This document shows, in pieces, positions 42,831 to 51,240 of a stretch of 56,400 nucleotides of DNA (within the stretch, counting starts at the first letter, position 1; every line of letters starts with the position of its first letter). A model generated the notes under the pieces. It had not been told where the DNA came from. It did not search any database and saw only the letters and a list, made by a program, of their open reading frames with translations. Origin of the DNA: Solobacterium sp. (GTDB taxonomy: Bacteria; Bacillota_I; Bacilli_A; Erysipelotrichales; Erysipelotrichaceae); NCBI GenBank assembly GCA_017430925.1, contig JAFRMA010000005.1:1-56400 (forward strand), in the 5' to 3' direction. A program made the translations under genes and the position numbers.

Positions 42831-44716
42831 TGTCAGTAACACGTTTTGAGGAAAAGACATACAATACAGATTCACTGGATATCCAGCTGTGGAAACGCAT
42901 CCTCGGCTTACTGAGAAACCAGCGTCATCACCTGGTGAAAATTGCCTGTCTGAATATCGTGATTGCCATGTTCGATGTCCTGATCCCGTACATGAACAAG
43001 ATCGCAATCGATACTTTTGCGACAGGTAAGGGGAATAATACACAGTTGATGATCTTTACGGCAGTTTTCCTGTGCGGTGTACTGATCCAGGCTGGTTTGG
43101 TTTACATGTACTTCCTGCAGGCAGGACGTATGGAGTCTGAAACGGCCCATGAAATGCGCAAGAATCTGTTCCATCAGTTACAATCCCTGTCTTATTCCTT
43201 CTTTGATGTCACACCGGCAGGATGGCTTCTCTCACGTATAACCAGTGATGTCTCCAGACTTGCGGAGATCTTGTCCTGGTCACTGATGGATTGCGCGTGG
43301 GGCATGAGTACGATGATCGGTGCTACAGTGGTCATGTTGGTGACGAACTGGCGTCTGGCTTTGCTGGTATTTGCGGTTGTTCCGGTCCTGGCTTTTATCG
43401 CCCGGTATTTCAACATCCGTATTCTGAAGAATTACCGTGAAGTACGCCGGATCAATTCCAAGATCACCAACGGCTTCAGTGAAGGTATTACCGGTGCCCA
43501 GACGACCAAGACACTGGTTCTGGAAGATATGAATTTCCGTGATTTCGAACAGGATACCAGCAGTATGCGCAAGGCATCCATCAAAGCGATCACGATGTCT
43601 TCTTTGTTGTATCCTTTAGTCAGCTTCCTGAGTTCTTTCTCCATTGCTGCAATTTTGATCTACGGCGGTCATCAGATCCTTCTTGGAATCCTGCAGTTTG
43701 GTACTCTGGTCATGTTTACCCAGTATGCCCAGCAGTTCTTTGATCCGCTGAATCAGATTGCCAGTGTAGCCGCGGAATTGCAGATGGCACAGGCAAGTGC
43801 CGAGCGTATTCTCTGGCTGCTGGATGAAAAACCGAAGATCAAGGATACCCCGGAAGTCATTGAGAAGTATGGTACGGAACTGGATCCCAAATCGGAAAAC
43901 TATGAAGAGATGCATGGAGATATAGAATTTGATCATGTGAGTTTCCATTACATTGAAGGAGAAGAAGTACTGAAGGATTTCTCTCTGAAAGTATCGGCAG
44001 GACAGACGATTGCCCTGGTTGGTGAGACCGGGTCCGGAAAGAGTACGATCGTAAATCTTCTGTGCCGGTTCTATGAACCTACGGAAGGGCATATCCTGAT
44101 TGACGGCAGGGAATACAGAGAACGCTCTGTCGGCTGGCTGCATTCCAATCTTGGCTATGTCCTGCAGTCTCCGCATCTGTTCAGCGGTTCTGTGAAGGAT
44201 AATGTACGTTTCGGACGTCTGGACGCGACCGATGAGGATATCGTGAATGCCTGCCGTCTGGTCAATGCGGACAGCTTTATCCGTGACCTTGAGAACGGTT
44301 ATGATACGGAAGTAGGAGAAGGAGGAGGACGTCTGTCCACCGGCCAGAAACAGCTGATCAGCTTTGCCCGGGCAGTGATCGCGGACCCGAAAATCTTCAT
44401 TCTGGACGAAGCGACATCTTCCGTAGATACCGAGACAGAACAAATCATTCAGGATACGATCGAACATGTGATGAAGGGCAGAACGAGTTTTGTGGTTGCG
44501 CACAGATTGTCAACGATCGTAAATGCAGATAAGATATTGGTAATAAAAAACGGTGTTGTGACCGAGCAGGGAACACATAATGAACTGATGGAACAGAAGG
44601 GATATTACTATCGTCTGTATACAAATCAGTTCAATGAGAAACTGGAAGCGGAGATCCTGGGTGTACGTGAAGAGAAACAGGAAGAAGAGCCTTCAGACTA
44701 TGAGAGTGAGGATTAG
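42830..44716 (+). CDS. ABC exporter half-transporter, catalytic subunit
   Basis: 628 residues. Partner of the previous protein. Walker A GETGSGKST, canonical Walker B FILDEATSSVD and switch His in VVAHRLST, but a changed signature LSTGQKQL. In the heterodimer the altered signature faces the partner's altered Walker site, so one ATP site is active and one degenerate. The tail is acidic (EEKQEEEPSDYESED). The start overlaps the upstream stop as TAATG. Probably multidrug or lipid export; substrate not shown. Confidence 0.92.
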   Translation: MSVTRFEEKTYNTDSLDIQLWKRILGLLRNQRHHLVKIACLNIVIAMFDVLIPYMNKIAIDTFATGKGNNTQLMIFTAVFLCGVLIQAGLVYMYFLQAGRMESETAHEMRKNLFHQLQSLSYSFFDVTPAGWLLSRITSDVSRLAEILSWSLMDCAWGMSTMIGATVVMLVTNWRLALLVFAVVPVLAFIARYFNIRILKNYREVRRINSKITNGFSEGITGAQTTKTLVLEDMNFRDFEQDTSSMRKASIKAITMSSLLYPLVSFLSSFSIAAILIYGGHQILLGILQFGTLVMFTQYAQQFFDPLNQIASVAAELQMAQASAERILWLLDEKPKIKDTPEVIEKYGTELDPKSENYEEMHGDIEFDHVSFHYIEGEEVLKDFSLKVSAGQTIALVGETGSGKSTIVNLLCRFYEPTEGHILIDGREYRERSVGWLHSNLGYVLQSPHLFSGSVKDNVRFGRLDATDEDIVNACRLVNADSFIRDLENGYDTEVGEGGGRLSTGQKQLISFARAVIADPKIFILDEATSSVDTETEQIIQDTIEHVMKGRTSFVVAHRLSTIVNADKILVIKNGVVTEQGTHNELMEQKGYYYRLYTNQFNEKLEAEILGVREEKQEEEPSDYESED

Positions 44717-45172
44717 ATGTATTACATACTGATGATTCTGATCGTGATTCTTGATCAGCTGAGTAAATGGTTTATCCAGAGTCACTATATACTGATGGGA
44801 AAACAAGTGATCATTCCCGGATTCTTTTCGATTACCTATGTACAGAATACCGGTGCGGCCTGGAGTATCCTGTCCGGCAAACAGACATTTCTGATCTGGG
44901 TATCAGTGATTGAGATTGCGGTGATTACCTGGTTCTTTTTCCGTAACCGTAAGGATCATAACCGCCTGTATATGACTGCACTGACACTGATGCTGGGCGG
45001 TGCTTTCGGCAATCTGATTGACCGCGTATTCCTGCACTACGTACGGGATTTCCTGGATTTTATTATCTTCGGTTACGATTTCCCGGTATTTAATATTGCG
45101 GATTCAGCGCTGTGTATCGGTGTTGGCCTGTTGATTCTGGATATGTGGCTGGAAGAGAGAAGACATGCGTAA
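44717..45172 (+). CDS. lspA: Lipoprotein signal peptidase II
   Basis: 151 residues, four membrane helices. Cleaves the signal peptides of lipidated prolipoproteins, such as the OppA and other lipoproteins here. Catalytic Asp residues are in GGAFGNLIDRVF and VFNIADSAL; the N-terminal ILDQLSKWF is also conserved. The ATG follows the exporter stop directly; the end overlaps the rluD-type gene by 8 nt, a common lspA-rluD pair in Bacillota. Confidence 0.95.
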   Translation: MYYILMILIVILDQLSKWFIQSHYILMGKQVIIPGFFSITYVQNTGAAWSILSGKQTFLIWVSVIEIAVITWFFFRNRKDHNRLYMTALTLMLGGAFGNLIDRVFLHYVRDFLDFIIFGYDFPVFNIADSALCIGVGLLILDMWLEERRHA

Positions 45173-46076
45173 AGAAGAATGGATCACAGAAGAAGAGGGT
45201 ATCCGTATCGACAAGCTGGTAAGTGATCAGCTTGATCTTTCACGTTCCCGTGTACAGATGCTGGTGGATGAGGGAAAGATCCTGGTTAACGATAAACCGG
45301 TCAAAAACAGTTATAAGGCTGAAACCGGAGATCGTATTACCGTGGAGATCCCGGATGCGGAATCTGTTGATCTTCTCCCGGAAGATATCCCGCTGGATAT
45401 TCTGTATGAAGACAGCGACATCATCGTCATCAACAAACCCAAGGGGATGATCGTACATCCGGCACCAGGTATTTATACGGGAACCCTGGTTAACGCGCTG
45501 CTGTATCACTGTCAGGATCTGTCAGGAATCAACGGTGAGATCCGTCCCGGTATCGTGCACAGGATCGACAAGGATACGACCGGTTGTCTGGTGGCATGCA
45601 AGAACGATATGGCGCATGAAGCGATTGCCCGTCAGCTGGAAACCAAGACATGTTCAAGAAAGTACAAAGCAATCGTTACCGGGAATATCACGCATAACGA
45701 TTTATATATCAATGCCCCGATTGGCAGAGATCCCCGGGATCGTCAGAAGATGACGGTTACCGATAAACACTCCCGTGAAGCAATCACCAAGGTCCATGTC
45801 CTGGAACGCTTCCGCAATCATACTTATATTGAATGTGAACTGGAGACCGGACGTACACATCAGATCCGTGTACATATGAAATATATCGGTCATCCGGTTG
45901 TCGGTGATCTGAAATACGGCAGGAAATGTAAGGAAATCGAAACTGACGGCCAGGTACTCCATGCGTATGAACTGGAACTGATTCATCCCCGAACAGGTGA
46001 GAAGATGGTGTTTAACGCGCCGCTTCCTGCATACTTTGAAGAATTACTGGAGATCTACCGCCATGAGCAATATTAG
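45165..46076 (+). CDS. RluA/RluD-family pseudouridine synthase
   Basis: 303 residues. An N-terminal S4 RNA-binding domain (IRIDKLVSDQLDLSRSRVQML) precedes the catalytic domain with IVHRIDKDTTGCLVACKN (catalytic Asp) and ETGRTHQIRVHMKYIGHPVVGD. Converts specific uridines of ribosomal RNA to pseudouridine, probably large-subunit RNA as for RluD. The start lies inside lspA; the end overlaps the rhomboid gene by 14 nt. Confidence 0.94.
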   Translation: MRKEEWITEEEGIRIDKLVSDQLDLSRSRVQMLVDEGKILVNDKPVKNSYKAETGDRITVEIPDAESVDLLPEDIPLDILYEDSDIIVINKPKGMIVHPAPGIYTGTLVNALLYHCQDLSGINGEIRPGIVHRIDKDTTGCLVACKNDMAHEAIARQLETKTCSRKYKAIVTGNITHNDLYINAPIGRDPRDRQKMTVTDKHSREAITKVHVLERFRNHTYIECELETGRTHQIRVHMKYIGHPVVGDLKYGRKCKEIETDGQVLHAYELELIHPRTGEKMVFNAPLPAYFEELLEIYRHEQY

Positions 46077-46875
46077 GTCCTACCGGAGAACCCCTGTAAC
46101 AACATGTTCGATGATCTTATGCGTGCTGGTTTTCCTGTGCGTGAACTTTCTTCCGCTGAAGATCAGCGAAGGCTCAAAAATCATTCTTTACGGGGCGTAT
46201 TACAAGACGTTTATCATTGCCGGGGAATGGTGGCGTTTACTGACCGTCGGTCTGGTTCATTATTCTTTATGGCATCTGGTTATGAATATGATGAGTCTCG
46301 TGAATCTCGGCAGATTTCTGGAAATGCAGTACGGCTCCGGTAAGTTTCTTTCGGTGCTGGCAATGTCCACAATCGGCGGTTCCGTATTCCTGTTTGCGTC
46401 AAAGGGAAATACGATCGCCGTCGGATTATCTGGAGGATTGTACGGCTTACTGGGATTTATGTTACTGGTATTGACGAAGAACGGAAGTCTGAAACATCCG
46501 GTTTTCCGCGCGTATATGTTCCGTACGATCATGGTCAACCTGATGATCAATCTCCTGCCGGGAATCGCGTATATGGCCCATCTCGGCGGTTTCCTTACCG
46601 GTGTGCTATGTGCCCTGGTCCTGTCAAAAGACCCGGATATCCTGAAGATCCGCATACATACCTTGATCGCATCTTTGGTGCTGGCAGGCTTTCTGGGTTA
46701 TCGTGTAAGTCAGAAGATGTATATACGCACAGATGAGCGTTATCTAGGTACGGATATTGAAGTATTAAGAACGTATCGTGATCTTGGTCTGCGCAGTTAC
46801 AGTATGCATATCGCTGAGAAGATCGATGCGCAGTATGATACAATTTATCTGGAAACAGCACTGAAGGAGGACTAA
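46063..46875 (+). CDS. Rhomboid family intramembrane serine protease
   Basis: 270 residues, about six membrane helices. The catalytic Ser is in VGLSGGLYGLLG, the catalytic His in YMAHLGGFLTG, and the upstream HYSLWHLVMNMMSL carries the conserved His and Asn. It cleaves membrane proteins within the bilayer; substrate unknown. ATG 46063 lies inside the end of the rluD-type gene with GGAG about 11 nt upstream. The last 60 residues are a soluble extension. Confidence 0.9.
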   Translation: MSNIRSYRRTPVTTCSMILCVLVFLCVNFLPLKISEGSKIILYGAYYKTFIIAGEWWRLLTVGLVHYSLWHLVMNMMSLVNLGRFLEMQYGSGKFLSVLAMSTIGGSVFLFASKGNTIAVGLSGGLYGLLGFMLLVLTKNGSLKHPVFRAYMFRTIMVNLMINLLPGIAYMAHLGGFLTGVLCALVLSKDPDILKIRIHTLIASLVLAGFLGYRVSQKMYIRTDERYLGTDIEVLRTYRDLGLRSYSMHIAEKIDAQYDTIYLETALKED

Positions 46876-46877
46876 CT

Positions 46878-47372
46878 ATGCCTAAACGTGAGAATACACT
46901 GACCTGGGATGAATACTTTATGGGTCTTGCCCATCTCTCGGCCTTACGTTCCAAAGACCCGAGCACGCAGGTAGGCGCGGCGATCGTGGATGAGAATCAC
47001 CGGGTGGTATCTGTCGGTTACAACGGTTTCCCCCGGGGATGTGATGATGATGAATTCCCGTGGGACAGAGAAGGCGGAATGCTGGTGACGAAGTATGCGT
47101 ATGTCGTGCATGCGGAACTGAATGCGATTCTCAACAGCCCGCGTCCGGTCAGAGGATGTACGCTGTATGTATCGTTATTCCCGTGCAATGAATGCGCCAA
47201 GGCAATTATCCAGTCCGGTATTACCAAGATCGTCTATGAATCCGATAAATACGCGGAAACAGAAGCAATCTATGCCAGTAAGAGGATGCTGCAGGCTGCC
47301 GGTGTAGAACTAGTACGCATTGAAAACACGATCTCCCTGACCGTGGAGAAAGTACCTAATACTTCAATTTAA
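46878..47372 (+). CDS. Deoxycytidylate (dCMP) deaminase
   Basis: 164 residues. Converts dCMP to dUMP for thymidylate synthesis. Zinc motifs are VHAELNAI (His, catalytic Glu) and PCNECAK (two Cys). SKDPSTQVGAAIV and NGFPRG are typical of the ComEB/dCMP deaminase group. AAGGAGG precedes the ATG, 2 nt after the rhomboid gene, ending a long plus-strand run closed by a palindromic terminator. Confidence 0.92.
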   Translation: MPKRENTLTWDEYFMGLAHLSALRSKDPSTQVGAAIVDENHRVVSVGYNGFPRGCDDDEFPWDREGGMLVTKYAYVVHAELNAILNSPRPVRGCTLYVSLFPCNECAKAIIQSGITKIVYESDKYAETEAIYASKRMLQAAGVELVRIENTISLTVEKVPNTSI

Positions 47373-47400
47373 AACCTTGTGATATCACAAGGTTATTTTT
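47373..47400. terminator. Palindromic bidirectional terminator
   Basis: AACCTTGTGAT / ATCACAAGGTT is a perfect 22-bp palindrome (47373-47394) followed by ATTTTTT on the plus side. The rnhC stop codon on the minus strand lies inside it (47385-47387), so the stem also encodes the end of RNase HIII. Confidence 0.8.
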
Positions 47401-48230
47401 TCGGTATTCTTGAAGTGGATCTTGGCGACTTCGTGAAGCCTTTCCATACCATAACGGCGGACAAACTCTGACGCTGACTGATCGGCAGGAGAACCTCCGC
47501 CTTTTTCAAACACCATGTCATAAGCTTCATTCAGTTTGTCCATCGCATGCAGAAAGGCGTAACGCGCCAGAATACTTCCGGCAGCCACCGCCGGATACTT
47601 ATTCTCTGCCTTTGTCTCAAAACGGATATTCCTGACGACATTCTCTGTACGTGAAAGATAACGGTAATATTGCGCTTCCGGGGTGAACTGATCGATAACG
47701 ATCAAATCCGGCAGGGTAGTCTTTTTCTTCAGATTCAGGAATGCCTGGTTATGCATCTCTGCCTTGATCGCATTCATGTTCCTGGTCTTGTGGATCTCGT
47801 TATACCGGGCGGGAGGCAGGATCAGCAGGCTGTGCACAAGCTCTTTCTGCAGAACCGGCGCTATCTTGCGTATCACTTCATCCGTAATCATCTTGGAATC
47901 CCGGATACCCAGTTCCTGCAGGAGAGGTAACTGTTCTTCCCGCACACATACGGCGCATACACAGACCGGTCCGAAGTAATCTCCCGTACCGACTTCATCA
48001 CTGCCGGCATGCGTTCCTACAGTATCTTTCTTCTGATAAGGGGATGCATAGACTTCCGCATCTTTGCCCTGAAAGACGATCTTACCGGAAGTATACGAGG
48101 TAATAACGCAGTTCTCCAGACGTAACTGATAATGGGTATACTGCGGGTGTTTTTCTTCTCCGAAGGTATGCCAGTCATGGTAGATCTGGTCAGAGAGTTC
48201 TTTTGTAATGTTTAAAGTTATCGTACTCAT
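47385..48230 (-). CDS. rnhC: Ribonuclease HIII
   Basis: 281 residues. Degrades the RNA strand of RNA-DNA hybrids. The N-terminal TBP-like substrate-binding domain (about residues 1-80) leads to the catalytic GSDEVGTGDYFGP (Asp-Glu), GIRDSK and VIDQFTPEAQYY motifs, with GSILARYAFLHAMDKL near the end, as expected for HIII rather than HII. No ribosome site precedes the ATG; a -10 box ends 7 nt before it. Confidence 0.94.
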   Translation of the reverse strand: MSTITLNITKELSDQIYHDWHTFGEEKHPQYTHYQLRLENCVITSYTSGKIVFQGKDAEVYASPYQKKDTVGTHAGSDEVGTGDYFGPVCVCAVCVREEQLPLLQELGIRDSKMITDEVIRKIAPVLQKELVHSLLILPPARYNEIHKTRNMNAIKAEMHNQAFLNLKKKTTLPDLIVIDQFTPEAQYYRYLSRTENVVRNIRFETKAENKYPAVAAGSILARYAFLHAMDKLNEAYDMVFEKGGGSPADQSASEFVRRYGMERLHEVAKIHFKNTEKITL

Positions 48231-48237
48231 CTTTAAT

Positions 48238-48246
48238 ATTTTAGCA
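48238..48246 (-). promoter_or_regulatory. Extended -10 promoter for rnhC, leaderless
   Basis: Minus strand reads TGcTAAAAT. The expected first transcribed base is 48231, one nt before the rnhC ATG (48230). Confidence 0.65.
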
Positions 48247-48251
48247 TTGAT

Positions 48252-48280
48252 TTGAACTATCGGATGATTTTCGCTATGAT
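48252..48280 (+). promoter_or_regulatory. Promoter for cvpA-mutS2
   Basis: TTGAAC (48252-48257), 17-bp spacer, TATGAT (48275-48280): a near-consensus sigma-A promoter. Start expected near 48287, 4 nt before the ATG chosen for cvpA. Confidence 0.75.
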
Positions 48281-48290
48281 AATGGAGATT

Positions 48291-48932
48291 ATGTTTACGA
48301 TTGAATATGCATGGCTGTTATACATTGATATTGCGGTGATCCTGATTTACCTGGCTTTTTTCTTCCTGGGAGTACACCGGGGATTCCTGTATCAGATCAT
48401 TACTTTAATTGCGTCTGTGGCTTCATTCTTTGTGTCCTGGAGATATCATGAGTTATTTGCGGACTACGCGGAGATCTGGCCGCGTTCGCTTACGCCGATG
48501 CAGGATACATTGTTTGCGGATATCCTGTATCAGAAAATGAATCAGGTCGTCTGGTTTGTCTTATTGTTCCTGATTCTGAAACTGATGTTCGCCATTGTCA
48601 GTCAGTTATTCAAAGGTCTGCAGGAAGTACCGATCCTGAGGCAGATCAACGGTATCTTTGGCGGTCTGCTTGGTCTGGTGATTTCAACGATCTGGGTGCT
48701 GGTATTCTCTGTATTTCTGAATACTCCGGTCATCACGAACGGACAGATGGTGAAAGATCAGACGCTGGTTGGTCTGGTCATCCAGGAATCAAAGAAAGTA
48801 TCCGCGGAATTCGGCGGACCGGAAAATGCCGGAGAAGTCTTAAATTATATTTATACCAGCGCTCAGGAACTGGATGGACAGGATATGGAAATTGTCAGTC
48901 AGTGGCTTGAAGAACATGGCTTCGCGGAGTAG
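48291..48932 (+). CDS. CvpA family membrane protein
   Basis: 213 residues with about four membrane helices; the first half (IDIAVILIYLAFFFLGVHRGFLYQIITLIASVASFF, split over two helices) is typical of CvpA/colicin V production proteins, of poorly known function. The promoter position favours ATG 48291 over the in-frame ATG at 48282, which would lie upstream of the RNA start. It precedes mutS2 by 3 nt, a usual neighbour in Bacillota. Confidence 0.85.
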   Translation: MFTIEYAWLLYIDIAVILIYLAFFFLGVHRGFLYQIITLIASVASFFVSWRYHELFADYAEIWPRSLTPMQDTLFADILYQKMNQVVWFVLLFLILKLMFAIVSQLFKGLQEVPILRQINGIFGGLLGLVISTIWVLVFSVFLNTPVITNGQMVKDQTLVGLVIQESKKVSAEFGGPENAGEVLNYIYTSAQELDGQDMEIVSQWLEEHGFAE

Positions 48933-48935
48933 TGT

Positions 48936-51239
48936 ATGAGTCTGGCAAAAAGTCTTGAATTAGATGTGATACTGCATGAGATCCAACGATCTTGTGCTTT
49001 TTCGCTTGGTCAGAAACGCATAGAAGAGACCGTTCCGTCCTACGATAAACTGATTATCCGCAGGGAGAATACACTGATCAGGGAAGCCCTGGCGGCTGTG
49101 ATCCACAGCGGACCCATGCCTTTTGCGGGCATCCGGGATATCCGCGGTTCACTGCAGGATGCCGTCCGCGGAAGGACACTCTCCGGCCAGGAACTAAATC
49201 AGGTACGTGATCAGATTCTGGGTGTACGCGGTATTCTCAGTTACGATTCATCCCTGGATATTGAACATCCCGCAATCCATGATCTGGTATCTACACTTAC
49301 CCTGCATGAACACGCAGAAGAAGAAATCAGCCGGTGTATCAATCCTTACGGGGAAGTCATGGATTCCGCATCGCCGGAATTATCGCGTATACGCAGAGAT
49401 CTCAGCCGGGCAGAAATGGCCATTACCGAAGCGGTCAACCGCTTTATATCCACACACCCGTCAAGTGTAGTTGACAATATCGTCACTTACCGCGGAGGCA
49501 GGGCAGTGATCCTGGTCAAGGCAGGAGAGAAGAACGCGTTCGGCGGTCTGGTCTACGGGGATTCCGCATCCGGACAGGCATCTTATATTGAACCGTCATC
49601 TCTGTTCAACGCCAACAACCGCCGCCAGCAGCTCCTGGATGCGCAGGAAGAAGAAATCGAACGGATCCTGAAAGAATTAAGCAGTGAAGTCGGTAAGATC
49701 GGCACAGAAGAACTGGCGAATCTGGAAACCCTGGCAATCCTGGACGCGTTATCCGCGAAGGCACAGTGGGGAGCGGAACATGATGCTGTTGTGGCGGAAC
49801 TTACAGAAGAAAGAAAACTATACCTGCGTCAGGCCAGGCATCCCCTGATCGATCCCAAGGCTGTTGTGGCGAATGACTATCATCTGGAAGATCCGGTGAG
49901 GATGCTGCTGATCACCGGTCCGAATACCGGCGGTAAGACCGTATCCATGAAGATCATCGGACTGTTCACCTTGATGACCTACTGCGGCATACCGGTAACT
50001 TCAAGAGAAGCGGTAATCCCGTATTTTGATCATGTCTACGCGGATATCGGGGATGACCAGAGTGTGGTATCTTCCTTATCCAGTTTCAGTTCATCCATAC
50101 GCAAACTCTCGGAAATCATAGAAAACGCCACCGGAGACAGTCTGGTTCTGGCAGATGAGATCGGGTCCGGTACGGATCCCCGCGAGGGAGAAAGCCTGGC
50201 AATCGCGATTCTGAATGAACTCAGGGAACGGAAGACCATGGTTGTCGCAACCACTCACTACGGCAGATTAAAGACCTATGGAAAAAGACATCCGGATATC
50301 TTACTCGCAAGCGTACAGTTTGATATGGACAAGCTGGAGCCTACATACCGCTATATCGAAGGATTGACCGGACAATCCAATGCCCTGGCAGTAGCGAGAA
50401 AATACGGCCTTCCCAGGGGTATCACCAACTATGCGCGTTTTCTGATCAACCAGGCAAAGACCGAGGAAGATCACCTGATCGAACAACTGGAACGGCAGGT
50501 CAACGAAAACGAACAGTTAAAACGAGATCTGCAGGAACGTGAACAAGCTCTGGCGGAAAAAGAAAAACAAATCGCAGCCAGAGAGAAACAAGTGAATTAC
50601 GAGAAGGAAGTACTTCGTGACAAAGCTGCAGAAGAAGCTGAAAAGATCCGCGAAGAGGCACGTGCCGAAGCTGAAGAGATTCTTGCCAACATGCGCAGGA
50701 TGTCCATGGGTACGAAGTACCACGAAGTCCTGGAAGAAAAGAAGAAACTGGATCGTCCCGCGGAACAGGAGACCCAGGCCAACGATGATGAATACCATGT
50801 CGGAGATGCCGTAGAACTGCGGCAGGGAACGCAGGTCGGTGTCGTCACCGAGATCCGCCGCAAGGATATCACGGTGATGATCAACGGCAGAGCCATGCAT
50901 GTCAAACCATCACAGATCCGTCATTCCAACAAGATCATCCCGAAGAAACCGGAGAAGACGATCGTACGCATTGAGACCGGATATGCGGGAAATATCACCA
51001 CCGAATGTAATCTGATCGGTATGCGTGTGGAAGAAGCCATGGAAGAACTCAGTGAATATCTGGATAAAGCCAGACTTCATAATCTGAAAGTATTCCGGAT
51101 CATCCACGGTGACGGAAGCGGTGCCCTGCGCAAGGCTGTACACCAGAAACTGGAACGTACACCGGGAGTAGAGTCTTACCGTATCGGTATGCCTCAGGAG
51201 GGTGGTACCGGCGCTACCGTCGTGCAGATGAAGGAATAA
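48936..51239 (+). CDS. mutS2: MutS2 ATPase/Smr protein
   Basis: 767 residues. MutS2 acts on collided ribosomes or recombination intermediates. It has the MutS core and ATPase: GPNTGGKTVSMK (Walker A), LVLADEIGSGTDP (Walker B), ATTHYGRLK, then a long Glu/Lys/Arg coiled coil (about 510-590), a KOW-like part (VGDAVELRQGTQVGVV) and a C-terminal Smr domain (RIIHGDGSGALRKAV). The Smr nuclease motif, usually LDLRG or LDLHG, reads CNLIG here, so cleavage may be lost. Ends 1 nt before uvrC. Confidence 0.94.
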   Translation: MSLAKSLELDVILHEIQRSCAFSLGQKRIEETVPSYDKLIIRRENTLIREALAAVIHSGPMPFAGIRDIRGSLQDAVRGRTLSGQELNQVRDQILGVRGILSYDSSLDIEHPAIHDLVSTLTLHEHAEEEISRCINPYGEVMDSASPELSRIRRDLSRAEMAITEAVNRFISTHPSSVVDNIVTYRGGRAVILVKAGEKNAFGGLVYGDSASGQASYIEPSSLFNANNRRQQLLDAQEEEIERILKELSSEVGKIGTEELANLETLAILDALSAKAQWGAEHDAVVAELTEERKLYLRQARHPLIDPKAVVANDYHLEDPVRMLLITGPNTGGKTVSMKIIGLFTLMTYCGIPVTSREAVIPYFDHVYADIGDDQSVVSSLSSFSSSIRKLSEIIENATGDSLVLADEIGSGTDPREGESLAIAILNELRERKTMVVATTHYGRLKTYGKRHPDILLASVQFDMDKLEPTYRYIEGLTGQSNALAVARKYGLPRGITNYARFLINQAKTEEDHLIEQLERQVNENEQLKRDLQEREQALAEKEKQIAAREKQVNYEKEVLRDKAAEEAEKIREEARAEAEEILANMRRMSMGTKYHEVLEEKKKLDRPAEQETQANDDEYHVGDAVELRQGTQVGVVTEIRRKDITVMINGRAMHVKPSQIRHSNKIIPKKPEKTIVRIETGYAGNITTECNLIGMRVEEAMEELSEYLDKARLHNLKVFRIIHGDGSGALRKAVHQKLERTPGVESYRIGMPQEGGTGATVVQMKE

Positions 51240-51240
51240 C

